NCBI GenBank assembly: GCA_030704615.1
Contig: CM060732.1
Location: 51,441,053-51,505,052, forward strand
Direction: 5' to 3'
DNA from: Takakia lepidozioides
Taxonomy: Eukaryota; Streptophyta; Takakiopsida; Takakiales; Takakiaceae
Length of the DNA: 64,000 bases
The notes below the pieces were generated by a model. That model was not told where the DNA came from. It saw nothing but the letters and a program-made list of their open reading frames with translations, and ran no database searches. The translations under genes were made by a program, and so were the position numbers. Below, one piece after another: positions 1 through 10,439 of the stretch (within the stretch, counting starts at the first letter, position 1; the number at the start of each line of letters is the position of its first letter).

Positions 1-2004
1 TCTTACTTCTTAGAGAGTCCACAAGTTGCCTAGGAGAGTCCATTCTTACTCCATATATGTTCACTAGAATATATATTTGGAATCCATGGCTACTATCTAT
101 TCATATGTCATGAACTGACACCTTCTCACTACATTGTGATGTCATGACTGTTGGGTGGGAGTGTAAGTAAAAAATAAAGGGCCTGCAACTCATGTCAATT
201 CATCCAGTCAGTCCACCATTTATCCCAGGCTGCAGCGGAAGAGAAAACCTGGAAACAAATGACGATTCGTAATTAAGAGTTTCCTAGACATATTGCTTGT
301 CTTCTCTTATCGATGATCCCCGGAGGGTAACCAAATGCCATTGAGCTTGACTTCTTCACTCGCTTTGATCCCTTGTCTTTGCACCTTTCACCGGTCGCGC
401 TATGCTTGTCGTGATGCTCACTTTAGACCCTGTAATGTTCTTGCCTTGCTCACATATTAACACATGTATCTGACTTGGCTTTGCAGAGAAGTGCATGGAG
501 GAACTATTCCACTACATGCTGGCAGCAGTTCATCATTCTTAGTACACCACCTGTATCATATATGCTCACTAAGCCTGCAGCTTGACATCTTTTGTAACAT
601 GAATCAGATGCTTAGATGCCTGAGAATTGGGCTTCACAAATACTTTCTACCATCCCAACCCCATCTCTATGTTAGAGTCATTCTACTTCACCCTCAAGCT
701 CCACTAGTGCTCACACCAGAATCGTCGTAATCCCCATGCTTTACTGAAAAGAAACCTCCACTAGTGCCAAAATCTCCAGAGATGACTATCCGCCACCACT
801 TGTTTTATACTTCTCCTGATCATAACTTTGGTATCTATCTACGCCGCCACTTCACGTGATCGTTTAATCTCTAGACCCCACACTTAATTAATTGCAACTT
901 CAGGCCTAAAGATTTAGTGGCCACCGGGTATTATCCCCCTCTGTTCCACTGGCCTGGTTGTTTTGCTAAATATATCTTAAAGCAACGTGTACCTCTTTCT
1001 ATCCATCCTTTGTCCTAGCTAATATTATTGTGGCTGCTCTACTCACTAAATCACCGTTCAGTCTTTTGTCTTAGGCCTGCAGTGTCAGTCCTCGTGATGA
1101 AGAATCTAGCCTGTCATCCTGCCAGCTCGTCATCCATCCACTAATACCAATTGGCTATCTCATCCCTGTTTTTCCATCCAACTTTCTCACTGTCCATCCG
1201 TTGATGATAATTTGTCAACTTCATCCTGTTAACTCCAATGATAAATCACTTTTTCATCTCCCACTTCATAACCCAAGCATACCTTTTGTCTGCTTCTTGC
1301 ACGCCTTCCGTGTTCTCTTCACCACCTTGATTCGACCTACAGGAGCAGCCCCAACCCGCACTTCAATATCAGTTTCACACAAGAGCCGTATTTCTCGCGT
1401 GCATTCCCGTGTTGGAGCATCTTTGCTTAGCCCATCCGTGGCTAGCATTGACATGGCTGCCACATTGAAGCAACCAGAGGCTAATGGGCTGCATGAGGTG
1501 ACCTCTCCAAATTCTAAGCTATACAATCACAAGGCACAGTTGGAAGTTGGTCTACATCATCACATGGAACAACATACAGGACTCGACACTGTTCTGAAAG
1601 CAGATGTTGTGGCTACGATCACCCCTGGTACATCCCAATAGAAAATGGTAAAGAAACAATTGAGCATGGCTGACAATGACTTGCAGAATTTGGACACTAC
1701 TGACCCCTACTCTCATTCTGATACCAGCAATGGTATTGCGGCCCTGGATGTTGCTTGCAAGATGATGCATTATCCCCAACACCTGTGTTGAGAAAGTCCA
1801 ACAAACGGGTTGCCATTGAAAACCATGAGGGACTTTCCCCTAAAAAGAAGCCTAGAAAACCTATTGTTCCTGTGAATCAACGTCGGTCTACAGCAAAGAA
1901 CACCAGGGTTGCAAGATTGAAGACACGACAGACGCACAAATAGTCAACCCTGGTGAGGTATGCAGCTCATATTCCCAGCTATTTGGTATTTGCATTATGT
2001 TCAG
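1..2004. other. Unassigned AT-rich sequence
   Basis: I recognise no gene, RNA or element boundary here. Open frames are short. A plus-strand frame at 1201-1641 (146 codons) and one at 1755-1943 (62 codons, ending in a lysine/arginine-rich stretch with 'SPKKKPRKP') could be fragments of a basic nuclear or retroelement protein, but nothing ties them to a family. The basic stretch lies on the same strand as, and about 0.8 kb upstream of, the LINE remnant, so it may be decayed ORF1 sequence; that is a guess. Confidence 0.5.
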
Positions 2005-2256
2005 ATTGTTATGGTAGCACACCGTAATCTTTACCAATCTGCAGGATGCTATTCTATGAAACAAAGTAGCTACATAGATCATGAATGTACCCAGACACTC
2101 ACATATTTCTAGAACCACATCTACAGGCGCATAACCTGCTTCCTTCATCTGGCAGACAATCTTCTCAGCTCAGCAGGGACTTATTCAATTTTGCAATGCT
2201 GATTGTCATGGGAGCACGCTCTAATCTGTCCCAATCTGTAGGATGCTACTCTATGA
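2005..2256. repeat. Imperfect direct duplication, 55-bp units about 197 bp apart
   Basis: The segment at 2005-2059 and the segment at 2202-2256 align almost end to end. Both run from ATTGT.ATGG through a GCAC and TAATCTG-like core to GGATGCTA.TCTATGA, with about ten differences. The sequence between them also shows weak similarity to the flank, suggesting an old local duplication. No function is visible. Confidence 0.6.
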
Positions 2257-2753
2257 GTATATCGATGTGAGCAGTATGGAGCAGTGGCTGCATGGACATA
2301 TGGCATAGTCTAGTACAGTGACACTGGAGCACAGTCTGAGCTGTCTGAGGTGAAGTTTTGATTATTGCACAAGTTTTGTTGTGAGTTCAATAGAAAGTGA
2401 CGTTGTAATCATTTGTACTAGGCTAAGCTCACCCTTGATTCCGAATCATGCCCCTGGGTAAGTATACAGAAGCCTTTGTTGAATGAATGCCAAATGTCTT
2501 CCCAAGTTAGGAAGTATGGCGGAGGTATGTGCTGCTGCAGAAATGTGTCTATAAAATGTTAAGTGCTATTGTGGCCTTAAGATATCAACAGCAGTGAAGA
2601 GAAACGCACCAAATTGTCCACCACCTGTCCGTAGGTAGCCTCTCTTGTGTCAGCTCTGCCAGGCAACACCAAATGTTTTATTATATCAATACCATTTCCT
2701 CAAAACTTTGCTAGTCAGCTACATCTTGGAGAGCCACCACCATTGCCTCAAGA
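2257..2753. other. No gene seen
   Basis: About 0.5 kb without a convincing frame, repeat or RNA. It precedes the LINE remnant and may include its decayed 5' part. Confidence 0.4.
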
Positions 2754-4161
2754 GTGAATGACTCAGGTAGTGCGAAATTTGTTTTAATGATGCCCAATGA
2801 GGCTGTCCTTCCACCCTATGTCAGGCTACCCATTGATGAGGAAGGTAACTACTTCACCATCAGGCTTATTGAGGATACATCATCACAAGCATGCTTCAAC
2901 TGTGGAAAGTTGGGCCACATCAAAGCACAATGCAAAGCACAGAAAAGGAGAAGATCCGGTGTCAAAAACCATCATACAACCCCCCAATTGGCCAACAGGT
3001 ATGATGCAAACACACCACCAAGACAGTCTACAAGCTTTGTAAGGAGGGAACAGCCAAAGATCGCCTCTCCCCAACTGATCTGTTGCAGATGCATGGACTT
3101 GCCGAGGAGGAAGCAACACAGCCCAAAAGCAATAGCCCCTTACTCAGAGTAAACAAAAAACTAAGACAATATGATAATCCTATGCGAGCGGAAGCATCAC
3201 CAAAAAAAGCTTCTTGGAATTCCAAAGGGAAATGGATCCCAATGCAGAATGCAGTGCCTTCTCCAACTCCACCTCTGGCGGACACAGGTATCCTCCCCAA
3301 CGTGCCTCCGACAAAAACCACAATCCTCACTGGGATTGCCAGCCACTCGGCAATTGCCAAAATTTTCAGAGGTATCAAATCCTTCCCACACCTCGCTCTC
3401 CATTGCTCCGCTACAATCAACACCGATGACATCCCCAAGGCCTCATGCATAACCCCGTTAGTGTTTAGGAAAGGACCCCCACAGTCCCTTCTTGTCACAG
3501 AATCGGCATGGGAGGATTTTGCATCCTTGTGGATTACAGTTCAGGACGTTCACAACTTCATTGCCAATTGTCCACCCAGCACCTGCCCAGAAAATATACT
3601 CAGAAAGAAAATTCAGGACTTCTTGCTTGCTTTCCTACCGCACTATCACCTGGCAGGGACCACAAAAGTATTCTGGGACTCCTTTTTGGAAAACTTCCCT
3701 GGGCTCAGTTGCAATCCAGCAGTGCATATCCTCGCATTGTTAAAGCTGACATTTACCTCAACCCGCCACCCACGGGGGCAATCTGGGTCAAGCAAAGCAT
3801 CCTGGCAGAGCCAAGAGGGGCCACCAGACTCAAACCCAGATTCAGAGACACACTCGCAAACACATTCTCCATTCTTGAGGCCATCATGGAAGCAATATTT
3901 GATGAAGAAAACCACAGAGGAGACCTGCAAAGAACAAGAGACCACCTGTATGGTGCACAAGTGCAGTCCACATCCTCCTCATCGAGTGTTTTGGCAAGTT
4001 CGGACTGCCAAAGGAGGTCATGCAGGATCCGGAGCTATCTGCCAACGCAATTCAGGGACTCACTAGTCAGCCCCAGCTTTCTTCAGACACTTCTCCACAA
4101 GAAGGATCAACCCAGGGACACACGCACCACCATCTGGCCCATCGTCGGAGGAGCAATGTAA
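2754..4161 (+). pseudogene. LINE ORF1-like remnant with CCHC zinc knuckle
   Basis: The first frame (2754-3152, 132 codons) has a retroviral-type zinc knuckle, CFNCGKLGHIKAQC (C-X2-C-X4-H-X4-C), at about residues 47-60, preceded by a short beta-type stretch as in plant LINE ORF1 proteins. The reading then shifts to an overlapping frame (3083-4066, 327 codons) and possibly to a third (3508-4161, 217 codons). Both are proline/serine-rich like ORF1 C-terminal tails. In LINEs, ORF1 binds the element RNA. The frame changes mark it as decayed. Only the zinc knuckle is diagnostic; how far ORF1 extends is inferred. Confidence 0.55.
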
Positions 4162-4638
4162 CACACTGGGCCAGGTTTTTCTTCTTCCCGCTCCCTGTCT
4201 CATCTTCTACCTAGACAGACTCAATTCCAAAAGATGTTGGTTGCTTTGTTGCAAGGGCGTTAAACAGGCTTGCAGGAAAATCTCGACAATTTCTTTTCCT
4301 GTAACGCTAGCTTTACTGTACACACATGTCTCTAGACCTGATTTTCCCATACCACAACTTCAGCTACATCCACCCACAGAATCCCTATAGAAAGCAGGCC
4401 GTCTTATTTCTATCTTAGCTCTCCAGCCACACCAAGGCCAATTTACTGCCACAACCCCGCCAAACCATATTTATATTGTCATCATGGTGATGATCAAAAA
4501 ACAAACCCCCAAGCCTCCCACTGGTTTTCAATGGGTCAATACCCTGCTCCCCACAGACAAAAGGGTCAAATTCTATTTTGATCATCCTGGACCATCAAAT
4601 GAGAGTAATGCTCTAGCCCTAGAAGTCCCCCTTCATGT

Positions 4639-4987
4639 TAATTAACCTTGACTCTTGGAATATTCGTGGTCTGGGCCAGAGGCCAGACTCCCTTAAAAGA
4701 GTCAGGCTTCGATCTTGGCTCAGCCCACTTGTGGCCCAAAACTCTATTTCTATGGAAAGTTGAAACCCACGTCGGTGGGCTCTAGGGGAGGTACTGCCCT
4801 CCTCCTATCTCCCTCCATCCACGCTCTCATGGTCTCAGAAGATTTATGGATCCCAAGGAGAGCTCAATTTTGTGCTATCAACCTCCCAAACAATGCAGGC
4901 TCCATAGGAATAGTAAACATCTACGCCCCCAACTCAACTGTGGATAGGACTGAATTCTTGTCTAGGTTTTTTTCAAACACATTTTAA
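4639..4987 (+). pseudogene. LINE ORF2 endonuclease domain, N-terminal fragment
   Basis: A frame starting near 4639 reads 'LDSWNIRGLGQRP', the classic first strand of the endonuclease/exonuclease/phosphatase fold of plant LINE ORF2 (usually 'WNIRGLG'). After a frame change near 4730, the frame at 4715-4987 continues with 'GGTALLL', 'NNAGSIGIVNIYAPNS' and then a stop. 'VNIYAPNS' is the conserved endonuclease motif that follows in intact ORF2. Only about 115 residues of a protein normally over 1,000 residues long remain. The family call is secure; the fragment cannot be functional. Confidence 0.75.
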
Positions 4988-7900
4988 AACAAGACATTTT
5001 TGTCAATTACACTAATGGACTACATGGGTTACACGTGGATCCTCATAAGATGGTTGTACGATTGACATGTTACTTTGTGGCGGCGCCTTCATAAGACAAT
5101 ATAAAGTAAGTGATAAAGTAACTGAACATTTTGTTATGGGCGTCTTAATCAATTTATTGGTTTTGGAGTCAATTGTCGTTACAAATACTTGTACTCATTA
5201 CTCATACATGGGTAATCAAAGAACAAATCAACATACATGTCATGGGATTTGATTGTAAATAAATTGTGCCGTCTAGTTTGTCAGTTCATAGTTGGACGAT
5301 TAATCAACGATTGGTAGTATATTATAATTGGAAACATGCAGAGCATTTATGTTTCATATGCTCATAAGAAGAAGGCAGTACATTGGATTCTAAGATCTCA
5401 ACAACGGCGCCGTCGTCTTAAAAACAGGGGATAGTCCATTTAGTTGTTTCTGTCAGAGAGTAATATGGATGGAGCACATGTCTCAAGAAAATTGGACCTT
5501 CTGGATTGATGATACATAGAAGTAATGTAAGCCATTTAATGTATTTGCATAAGGTCTTGCAAGACGTGCGCTTTCGTTAATTCTTGAGGGCATTGCCAAA
5601 TGTCTGCACCAAAATGTGTCAAGATAAATAAACACAGTGTGAAACTAACTAGAATAAAACTAGTTATTTGTATTTAACACTTAGGTTTAGTTCAAGTGTT
5701 AAGTCAGGTGTCAAGTTTGAGCTTGACACCTGAACCATCTTATCTTCACGAGAGCGTCAATCGCGCAGCTCATCTCTCTCGAGTTGAGCCTGCGCGACCG
5801 AGCTCCTTCATGCTTTAGAATCTGAGTGTGCTTATGTAGGGGTATAGGTTGTTGTGGGGTGGAGTCCCCATAGCTTGGGGTGCCCCTGGCTCGACTATTA
5901 TATTAAAGAGTGATGTTGATGGATTTCATGTTTCTTGTGTGAACAGTGTGTTTTGAGTTTTCTTATCACTCGAGAGAGATGACCTCTTACCTGTGAGTGC
6001 AAGGTAGGAGTTGAGGGTTAGCACTTGTATGATTACCTGTGTGTAAGTAGTGCTTAGTTTAAGAAGCTTAAAAAACAAAAAAGAAACATGTAGGTTTCGA
6101 TCATCTTTGGTTTCTGGGTGGTGGGGGAGGAGATGGGAGTGGAACGAGCTCCGCTGACTGTGCAGCGATGAGCGCTGCGTGCTTGGTTGAACTCTTCCGT
6201 GGTTGACAATTGCAGGTTGCGGGTGCTGCGGGCTTACCAAACAGATATGGCCAGTTCTGTAGCAGACAAGTTCGCTGTAGAATTTTGAGAGCTCAAACGC
6301 GAAGAAAAGTTGTGATTTTGGATGGCGAGAGACTGAGGAAGTCGCAATGATTTGTACGCATGCGCTCCGAAAGCCAGAGAGAGGCTGGGGTTCTTGCAGG
6401 AGGAGGCTCTTTCCGGAGTCTTGGAAATCATCGAGTGTGCAGGGATGGTCTGGAGAAATTTGAGTTGTGCAGCCTGAGTCTGGCTGACTAGTCTGATCCG
6501 GTTGGGTTGCTGAAGAGAGCAATAAAATCTTGGGTACATCTGAGTGTGCAGCGGTAGGCAGTGATTCGGGGGTGTGTTTGTTCTGGACAATCTTGGCCTG
6601 GAAGGCAGGTTGAAGTCAACTAAGGCATTGCCATGCGCCGAGGAGTCGTTATGTGATCTCTCGGCGAGACCCTATCATTTCGGGAAACGACGTTGATAAG
6701 TTGTGGCTGCTAAATCAAAGCCTCGTACATAGAGAGAGAGAGTCAACTGAAAGATGTTGATGTCAGTCACCAACTGCTGAGATGGGGCTGAGAGTCATGC
6801 ATGGCGAGCCTGGCTCAACGTAGGCGTGATTATAGGAGTGCCAGTTGGCTACCACTACAATGACACTCTAATGGAATGCAACATGTGGAGAGAACGCCGA
6901 AAAGCAATGCCGTAGCCGAAGAGCCTGTGATTGCAGTGGTTAGGCCAGCTGTGGGCCATAACGATCCTTTGAGTCCTGTGAGTGATTCCCCACCCATATT
7001 TTCCAGTGCTGGTGCCAAGCAGCTGAGAAGATCTCGGTCGATTCCTTCAGGTGTACGAGGCCACGCAACTACTCCTGTGTTCCCTGGTCCATTGCTCCCC
7101 ATTGTCAGGCGCTTAAAACAGCTCCCCAATTTCTACTTACACTGACCGGAACAATGTAGGATCAGGGGATACAAAAGGGAGAAGCAAAGAACTAAATGCA
7201 GATGTTGGAATCAAATATGGCAGTACACACCATATTGCCAAAGAGATTGAGGACGATCAGGATATGGGTGCAAAGTAGGATTCTAAACTAGAATTAGAGA
7301 CTGGAAAAATTGGCAGAAGTAATGGCAAGCAGGTGCAGGGTTTTACAGAAACAGGGAAGAGATGTTCTGCCAAATACTCTCGCCGTCAAGCCAAGTGCAC
7401 CTGAAAGCTCTGTGATATCGAAGGGATCCACCAATGGGACAACTTGTTTTTCCTCTCACACTGGCAATGTCATATGTGGGAGTCAGTTCCTCGGTTTCAC
7501 CTCCGATGTGGTAGATGTATTGTGCAAGTCCAGCAACCATCCACGAATCTTTCGATTGCAGGCCGCCTGTCCATAAGCCATGAAGGTGCTGCGCAGTGCA
7601 TCTCTTGACCTGCTCTTGAAATCGCCCTAGGGTGTGATACCCCATCCATAACTGAGGTCGAGTCTTGGAGTTGGAGAGCTCTTGGTGCCTGGAGAAGCCT
7701 GGAGGGGAACAGCCTCGGGAACCCGTAGATAACCTGGGAACAGTTTTTAATGGCGAGAACGTTTTGGTGTTAAAATAAAATAAAACCTTTTTGATCTAAT
7801 TCAAATGATTTAGAGCCTAATTGGTCATATCTTTGTCAAATGGACTCCGTTTGACTCAGTTTTTGAGGGGATAGCTGCAAAAAGGGGATATCTACCTATC

Positions 7901-8043
7901 CTAGACCTGGTTTTAGTTTTTTGGACTCTGCTAAAAATCTATGAAATTTTTTGAGTGTGAGTGTGCTATGAAAGATCCACAATTATGTTTCTAGAATCTG
8001 TTGTGGTCTACATGAGAGATAAATCTGGGGATGTACTCCTTGT
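4988..8043. other. Intergenic stretch without a recognised gene
   Basis: About 3 kb with no convincing coding region. The longest frames (minus 5926-6522, 198 codons; minus 7343-7645, 100 codons; plus 6876-7145 and 7310-7576) have no recognised motif, and some overlap each other on opposite strands. The minus 7343-7645 frame has a protein-like composition and may be an old coding remnant, but I cannot name it. Near 5830-5910 the sequence looks like an LTR R/U5 region, without a partner that I could find. A perfect hairpin lies at 5704-5733. Confidence 0.45.
5704..5733. repeat. 12-bp perfect inverted repeat, 6-base loop
   Basis: TCAGGTGTCAAG, a TTTGAG loop, then CTTGACACCTGA give a perfect 12-bp stem. 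It lies in non-coding sequence. The core GGTGTCAAG also occurs imperfectly just upstream (CAAGTGTTAAG, 5693-5703). It could be an RNA hairpin, a small element end or chance. Confidence 0.6.
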
Positions 8044-8793
8044 ATGACTGGGGGAAATGAGGACGTAATTGAAGGGCAGGTCTCTTCTCTTAGCCTCTGC
8101 ACACAAGGGGACAAGATTTATGTTTCTCAAGGGGCTCAGACTGACTTGAGTGGAGAGCAGTTGGACGGGTTGATTGCATACTGGGAGTCAGGCATTAGCA
8201 ATAGACAACACACTGCTGTAGTTGGCATTGAGGGCCTCAATATTGCTTTGGACAGTCAGAACTCTGTTGGAGCAAGCAGTTCTGCAGCTGTAGGTGCAAT
8301 ACCAAAGTGGGTGAAAGCTAGGCTTGGAACACAGCCAAAGACAGCCCCGGGGACCAAGGTGTTCAGCCACAAGGCCGTGGTGTACTGGAGTAGAGGAGCA
8401 GGAGCTACACAAGTTTGTGCAATCAGACAGCGTTGCAGCCGGACACGCTCTGCACAAGGCAACCATGAGCGGGGGTTCATTAGCAAGGACAAGTTTGTTC
8501 TGTTTGAAGGAGATGCAGTCATTTGCAATGAGGACACCCGCAACCGTCTCAAAGCTTTCGAGTTGAGAGACTATCAGACCCTACCTTTGTTTTCCTTAGT
8601 GTTCAGTGAGCAGGAGATAGCAGAGTGTTGCTTTGTCTCTACCTGGCAGAAAGAGGAGGAGGGTTGGTTAGAGCGAGCTACTGTAGCTTGGGACAAGGTT
8701 AGTGGCAGGTTTCTAGACATAGATATACCTCCTACACCTTACCATCATGCAGAGCGAGGCACTTTGAGAGAAGTCTGGCAGTTGATAGCATAG
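8044..8793 (+). CDS. Unrecognised 249-codon protein
   Basis: An uninterrupted frame from ATG to TAG. The sequence is protein-like: mixed, well spread hydrophobic residues with blocks such as 'KWVKARLG', 'HKAVVYWSRG', 'KDKFVLFEGDAVICNEDT' and 'WQKEEEGWLERATVAW'. I see no signal peptide, membrane segment, zinc knuckle or catalytic motif. It is on the same strand as, and about 0.5 kb upstream of, the old gag gene of element G, so it may belong to a retroelement (an extra ORF, or the 3' part of a neighbouring element). It could equally be a host gene fragment. I do not recognise the family. Confidence 0.4.
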   Translation: MTGGNEDVIEGQVSSLSLCTQGDKIYVSQGAQTDLSGEQLDGLIAYWESGISNRQHTAVVGIEGLNIALDSQNSVGASSSAAVGAIPKWVKARLGTQPKTAPGTKVFSHKAVVYWSRGAGATQVCAIRQRCSRTRSAQGNHERGFISKDKFVLFEGDAVICNEDTRNRLKAFELRDYQTLPLFSLVFSEQEIAECCFVSTWQKEEEGWLERATVAWDKVSGRFLDIDIPPTPYHHAERGTLREVWQLIA

Positions 8794-9266
8794 ATCAGGA
8801 TTAGATCTTGCTTGGTCGGGCCTCTATTCTTCCCCTCCCTCTTGTTACTATTTCCATTACTTTGTACTTGTAGTTTCCAAAGCCTCTCTTGGTGGAGGCC
8901 AGTCAGTCCGGGGTTTTGGGCTGGGATATTCTGCAGAATCAGCATTGCAAATGGATTTTGGTGTGGGGGTGTTGATGTTTTGATTTCTTGTGTTTGGATC
9001 CCCCCCAACACCTGCATGCTTGACTGTGCGTCATGTTGGTTTTGTGTGGGCGCTTGCTTTCATAGGGATTAGGCCGGATTTGATCACCGGTCAATCCTAG
9101 AGTATGTTGTCGGTGGTGAGGCTGGAGTGATGACCAGCCAACCATATGAGTTCTTGCGGTGGATGCAGGTGCAGGTGCCCTGAGCCACTGGGATATGACC
9201 CTTAAACTGCAACAGGTGCCCACCCGTGTCACTATTAGAATTAGTACTAGAGCATTATAGTGTCAC
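8794..9266. other. Non-coding spacer, possible leader of element G
   Basis: GT-rich sequence with no convincing frame, lying just before the gag start of element G. It could hold the leader or part of the LTR of G, but no primer-binding site or terminal repeat could be identified. Confidence 0.35.
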
Positions 9267-9498
9267 GTGGGGGAGGTGCACATTGTGAGTGTCATCACGG
9301 AGTTACCCAAGGGTTTTGAGGGGAGTACGGCTACAGGTAGTAACAGTGAGAGTGGGTTCACAAGACGAGGTATTCGGTTCAGACCACCTTCACCTCCACC
9401 CTCAACTACTGTAGAGTCAGACACAGACTCGGAGGCTTCATCAACAGGTGTGCAGTTTCATTCGCCATTGTTGTGGGACAACATGGAGGAGATGTATG
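9267..9498 (+). pseudogene. Element G Gag, first part (split by element A)
   Basis: A plus-strand frame opens with ATG at 9267 and a serine/proline-rich region ('RFRPPSPPPSTT'), and is cut at 9498 by the LTR of element A. After removing A and one copy of its GTATG target duplication, the sequence continues at 22558 into a typical retrotransposon Gag. Reading across the junction needs a one-base shift within about 10 bp, so the host gene was already decayed or has decayed since. Gag forms the particle shell in LTR retrotransposons. Element G is older than both insertions in it. Confidence 0.6.
9494..9498. repeat. Target-site duplication of element A, left copy (GTATG)
   Basis: GTATG lies directly before the outer end of the left LTR and recurs at 22553-22557 directly after the right LTR. 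Five bases is the usual length for Ty3/gypsy integrases. Confidence 0.9.
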
Positions 9499-10408
9499 TG
9501 TCGCGCGGCTTTTACTCACCCATCCCTTCGCTATCCGAGGCGGAAACTCCAAGATAGAAAAGTTGGAAATCTCTAAGTACTCAGCCCGCGCAGAACAATC
9601 AGTCATGAACACAGCTCATGGGTGTTTCCTATTTGTTTCCCTTTCGCATTCATCTTAGCTACCTTACCATTGATAATTAAGTTTAGTTTTCATCAATCTA
9701 AATTCGCTTCAATCTCTCTACATTCATCGGTATCTCATCATGTTGTATGGAGAAGCCATTATCTAATCTGCTCTACAATATCACTACGCTTTGCATATAA
9801 CAAGCATCTACTAATCCTCTTTCCTCCTTCACCGTGCTCTCCATCTTTTGCTTCCGATCTCCGCTCCAGCCTGACTAAGAAGTCCTCCTCCGAATGATGA
9901 TCCCCCTCAATTCCCCGTTTTCCCTTTATCTTCCTATCCGCAGTTCTAACCGTTTCCCTCACTAACCGTCGTCTGTGAACTAACATGTTCCCTTCGCAGG
10001 TGTTGTTCCCCACAGTCGTTCCCTGTCCTACTCTTCGTTCCCTATGATCGTGACAGCTGTGTCAAGTTGTGACTGGCTGTGAAACTGTGACGGGCTGTGA
10101 CTGGCTGTGCGACTGTGTTTGGCTGTGTTGTGTGTGGGTTGTGACGACTGTGACGGTTGTGTTGGCTGTGTGGGCTGTGACGACTGTGACGGCTGTGTGG
10201 GCTGTGTGGGCTGTGACGACTGTGACGGCTGTGTTGGCTGTGTGGCTGTGACGACTGTGACGGGGCTGTGTACTGTGTGTCTGTGTAACCCCCCTCTACA
10301 GTGCGCTGCTGTCACCCCTAAGGCTCCTGTTGGTCTCAGTCTGTGCAAAAATTAAGGGTACCCTACAGATCCCGTATAAGTGTCTAAGTCCCCTACAGTC
10401 CTCTAACA
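9499..10408 (-). repeat. Element A 3' LTR (910 bp)
   Basis: Begins TGTCGCGCGGC and ends CTCTAACA on the plus strand. It matches 21636-22552, with several small deletions (for example around 9610 and 9690-9760). It contains a CTGTGAC-type minisatellite at about 10055-10275. In element sense it is the downstream LTR, because the polypurine tract abuts its 10408 end. Confidence 0.9.
10055..10275. repeat. GGCTGTGACG minisatellite within LTR
   Basis: Short degenerate units built on GGCTGTG and GACTGTGACG repeat about 20 times. The same type of array lies at the same place in every LTR of this family in the window (22255-22430, 24040-24310, 31870-32105 reverse, 33805-34075), so it is part of the element. 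Confidence 0.8.
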
Positions 10409-10427
10409 TTACCCCTTCCCCCCTCAA
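10409..10427 (-). promoter_or_regulatory. Element A polypurine tract
   Basis: On the minus strand the bases just before the 3' LTR read TTGAGGGGGGAAGGGGTAA. A purine run at this place primes plus-strand DNA synthesis in LTR retrotransposons. The same tract follows the LTRs at 24433 and 34198. Confidence 0.8.
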
Positions 10428-10439
10428 AAAGCCGTGTCC

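Larger units (their letters stand above)
2754..4987 (+). mobile_element. Broken L1-type LINE, 3' part missing
   Basis: Two remnants in LINE order lie on the plus strand: a zinc-knuckle ORF1-like region, then the start of an ORF2 apurinic-endonuclease domain. The endonuclease similarity stops at a TAA near 4987 and no reverse transcriptase follows. LINEs are normally truncated at the 5' end, so loss of the 3' part points to a later deletion or rearrangement. I could not place a target duplication or poly-A tail. Confidence 0.65.

Noticed and set aside
5926-6590. Minus-strand frames of 198 and 118 codons as a gene
   Set aside because: Serine/glutamine/histidine-rich, overlapping each other in two frames, with no motif or neighbour to support them.
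10028-10355. Cysteine/valine-repeat and SQPTQPT-repeat proteins in the LTRs
   Set aside because: Translations of the LTR minisatellite in several frames; non-coding.
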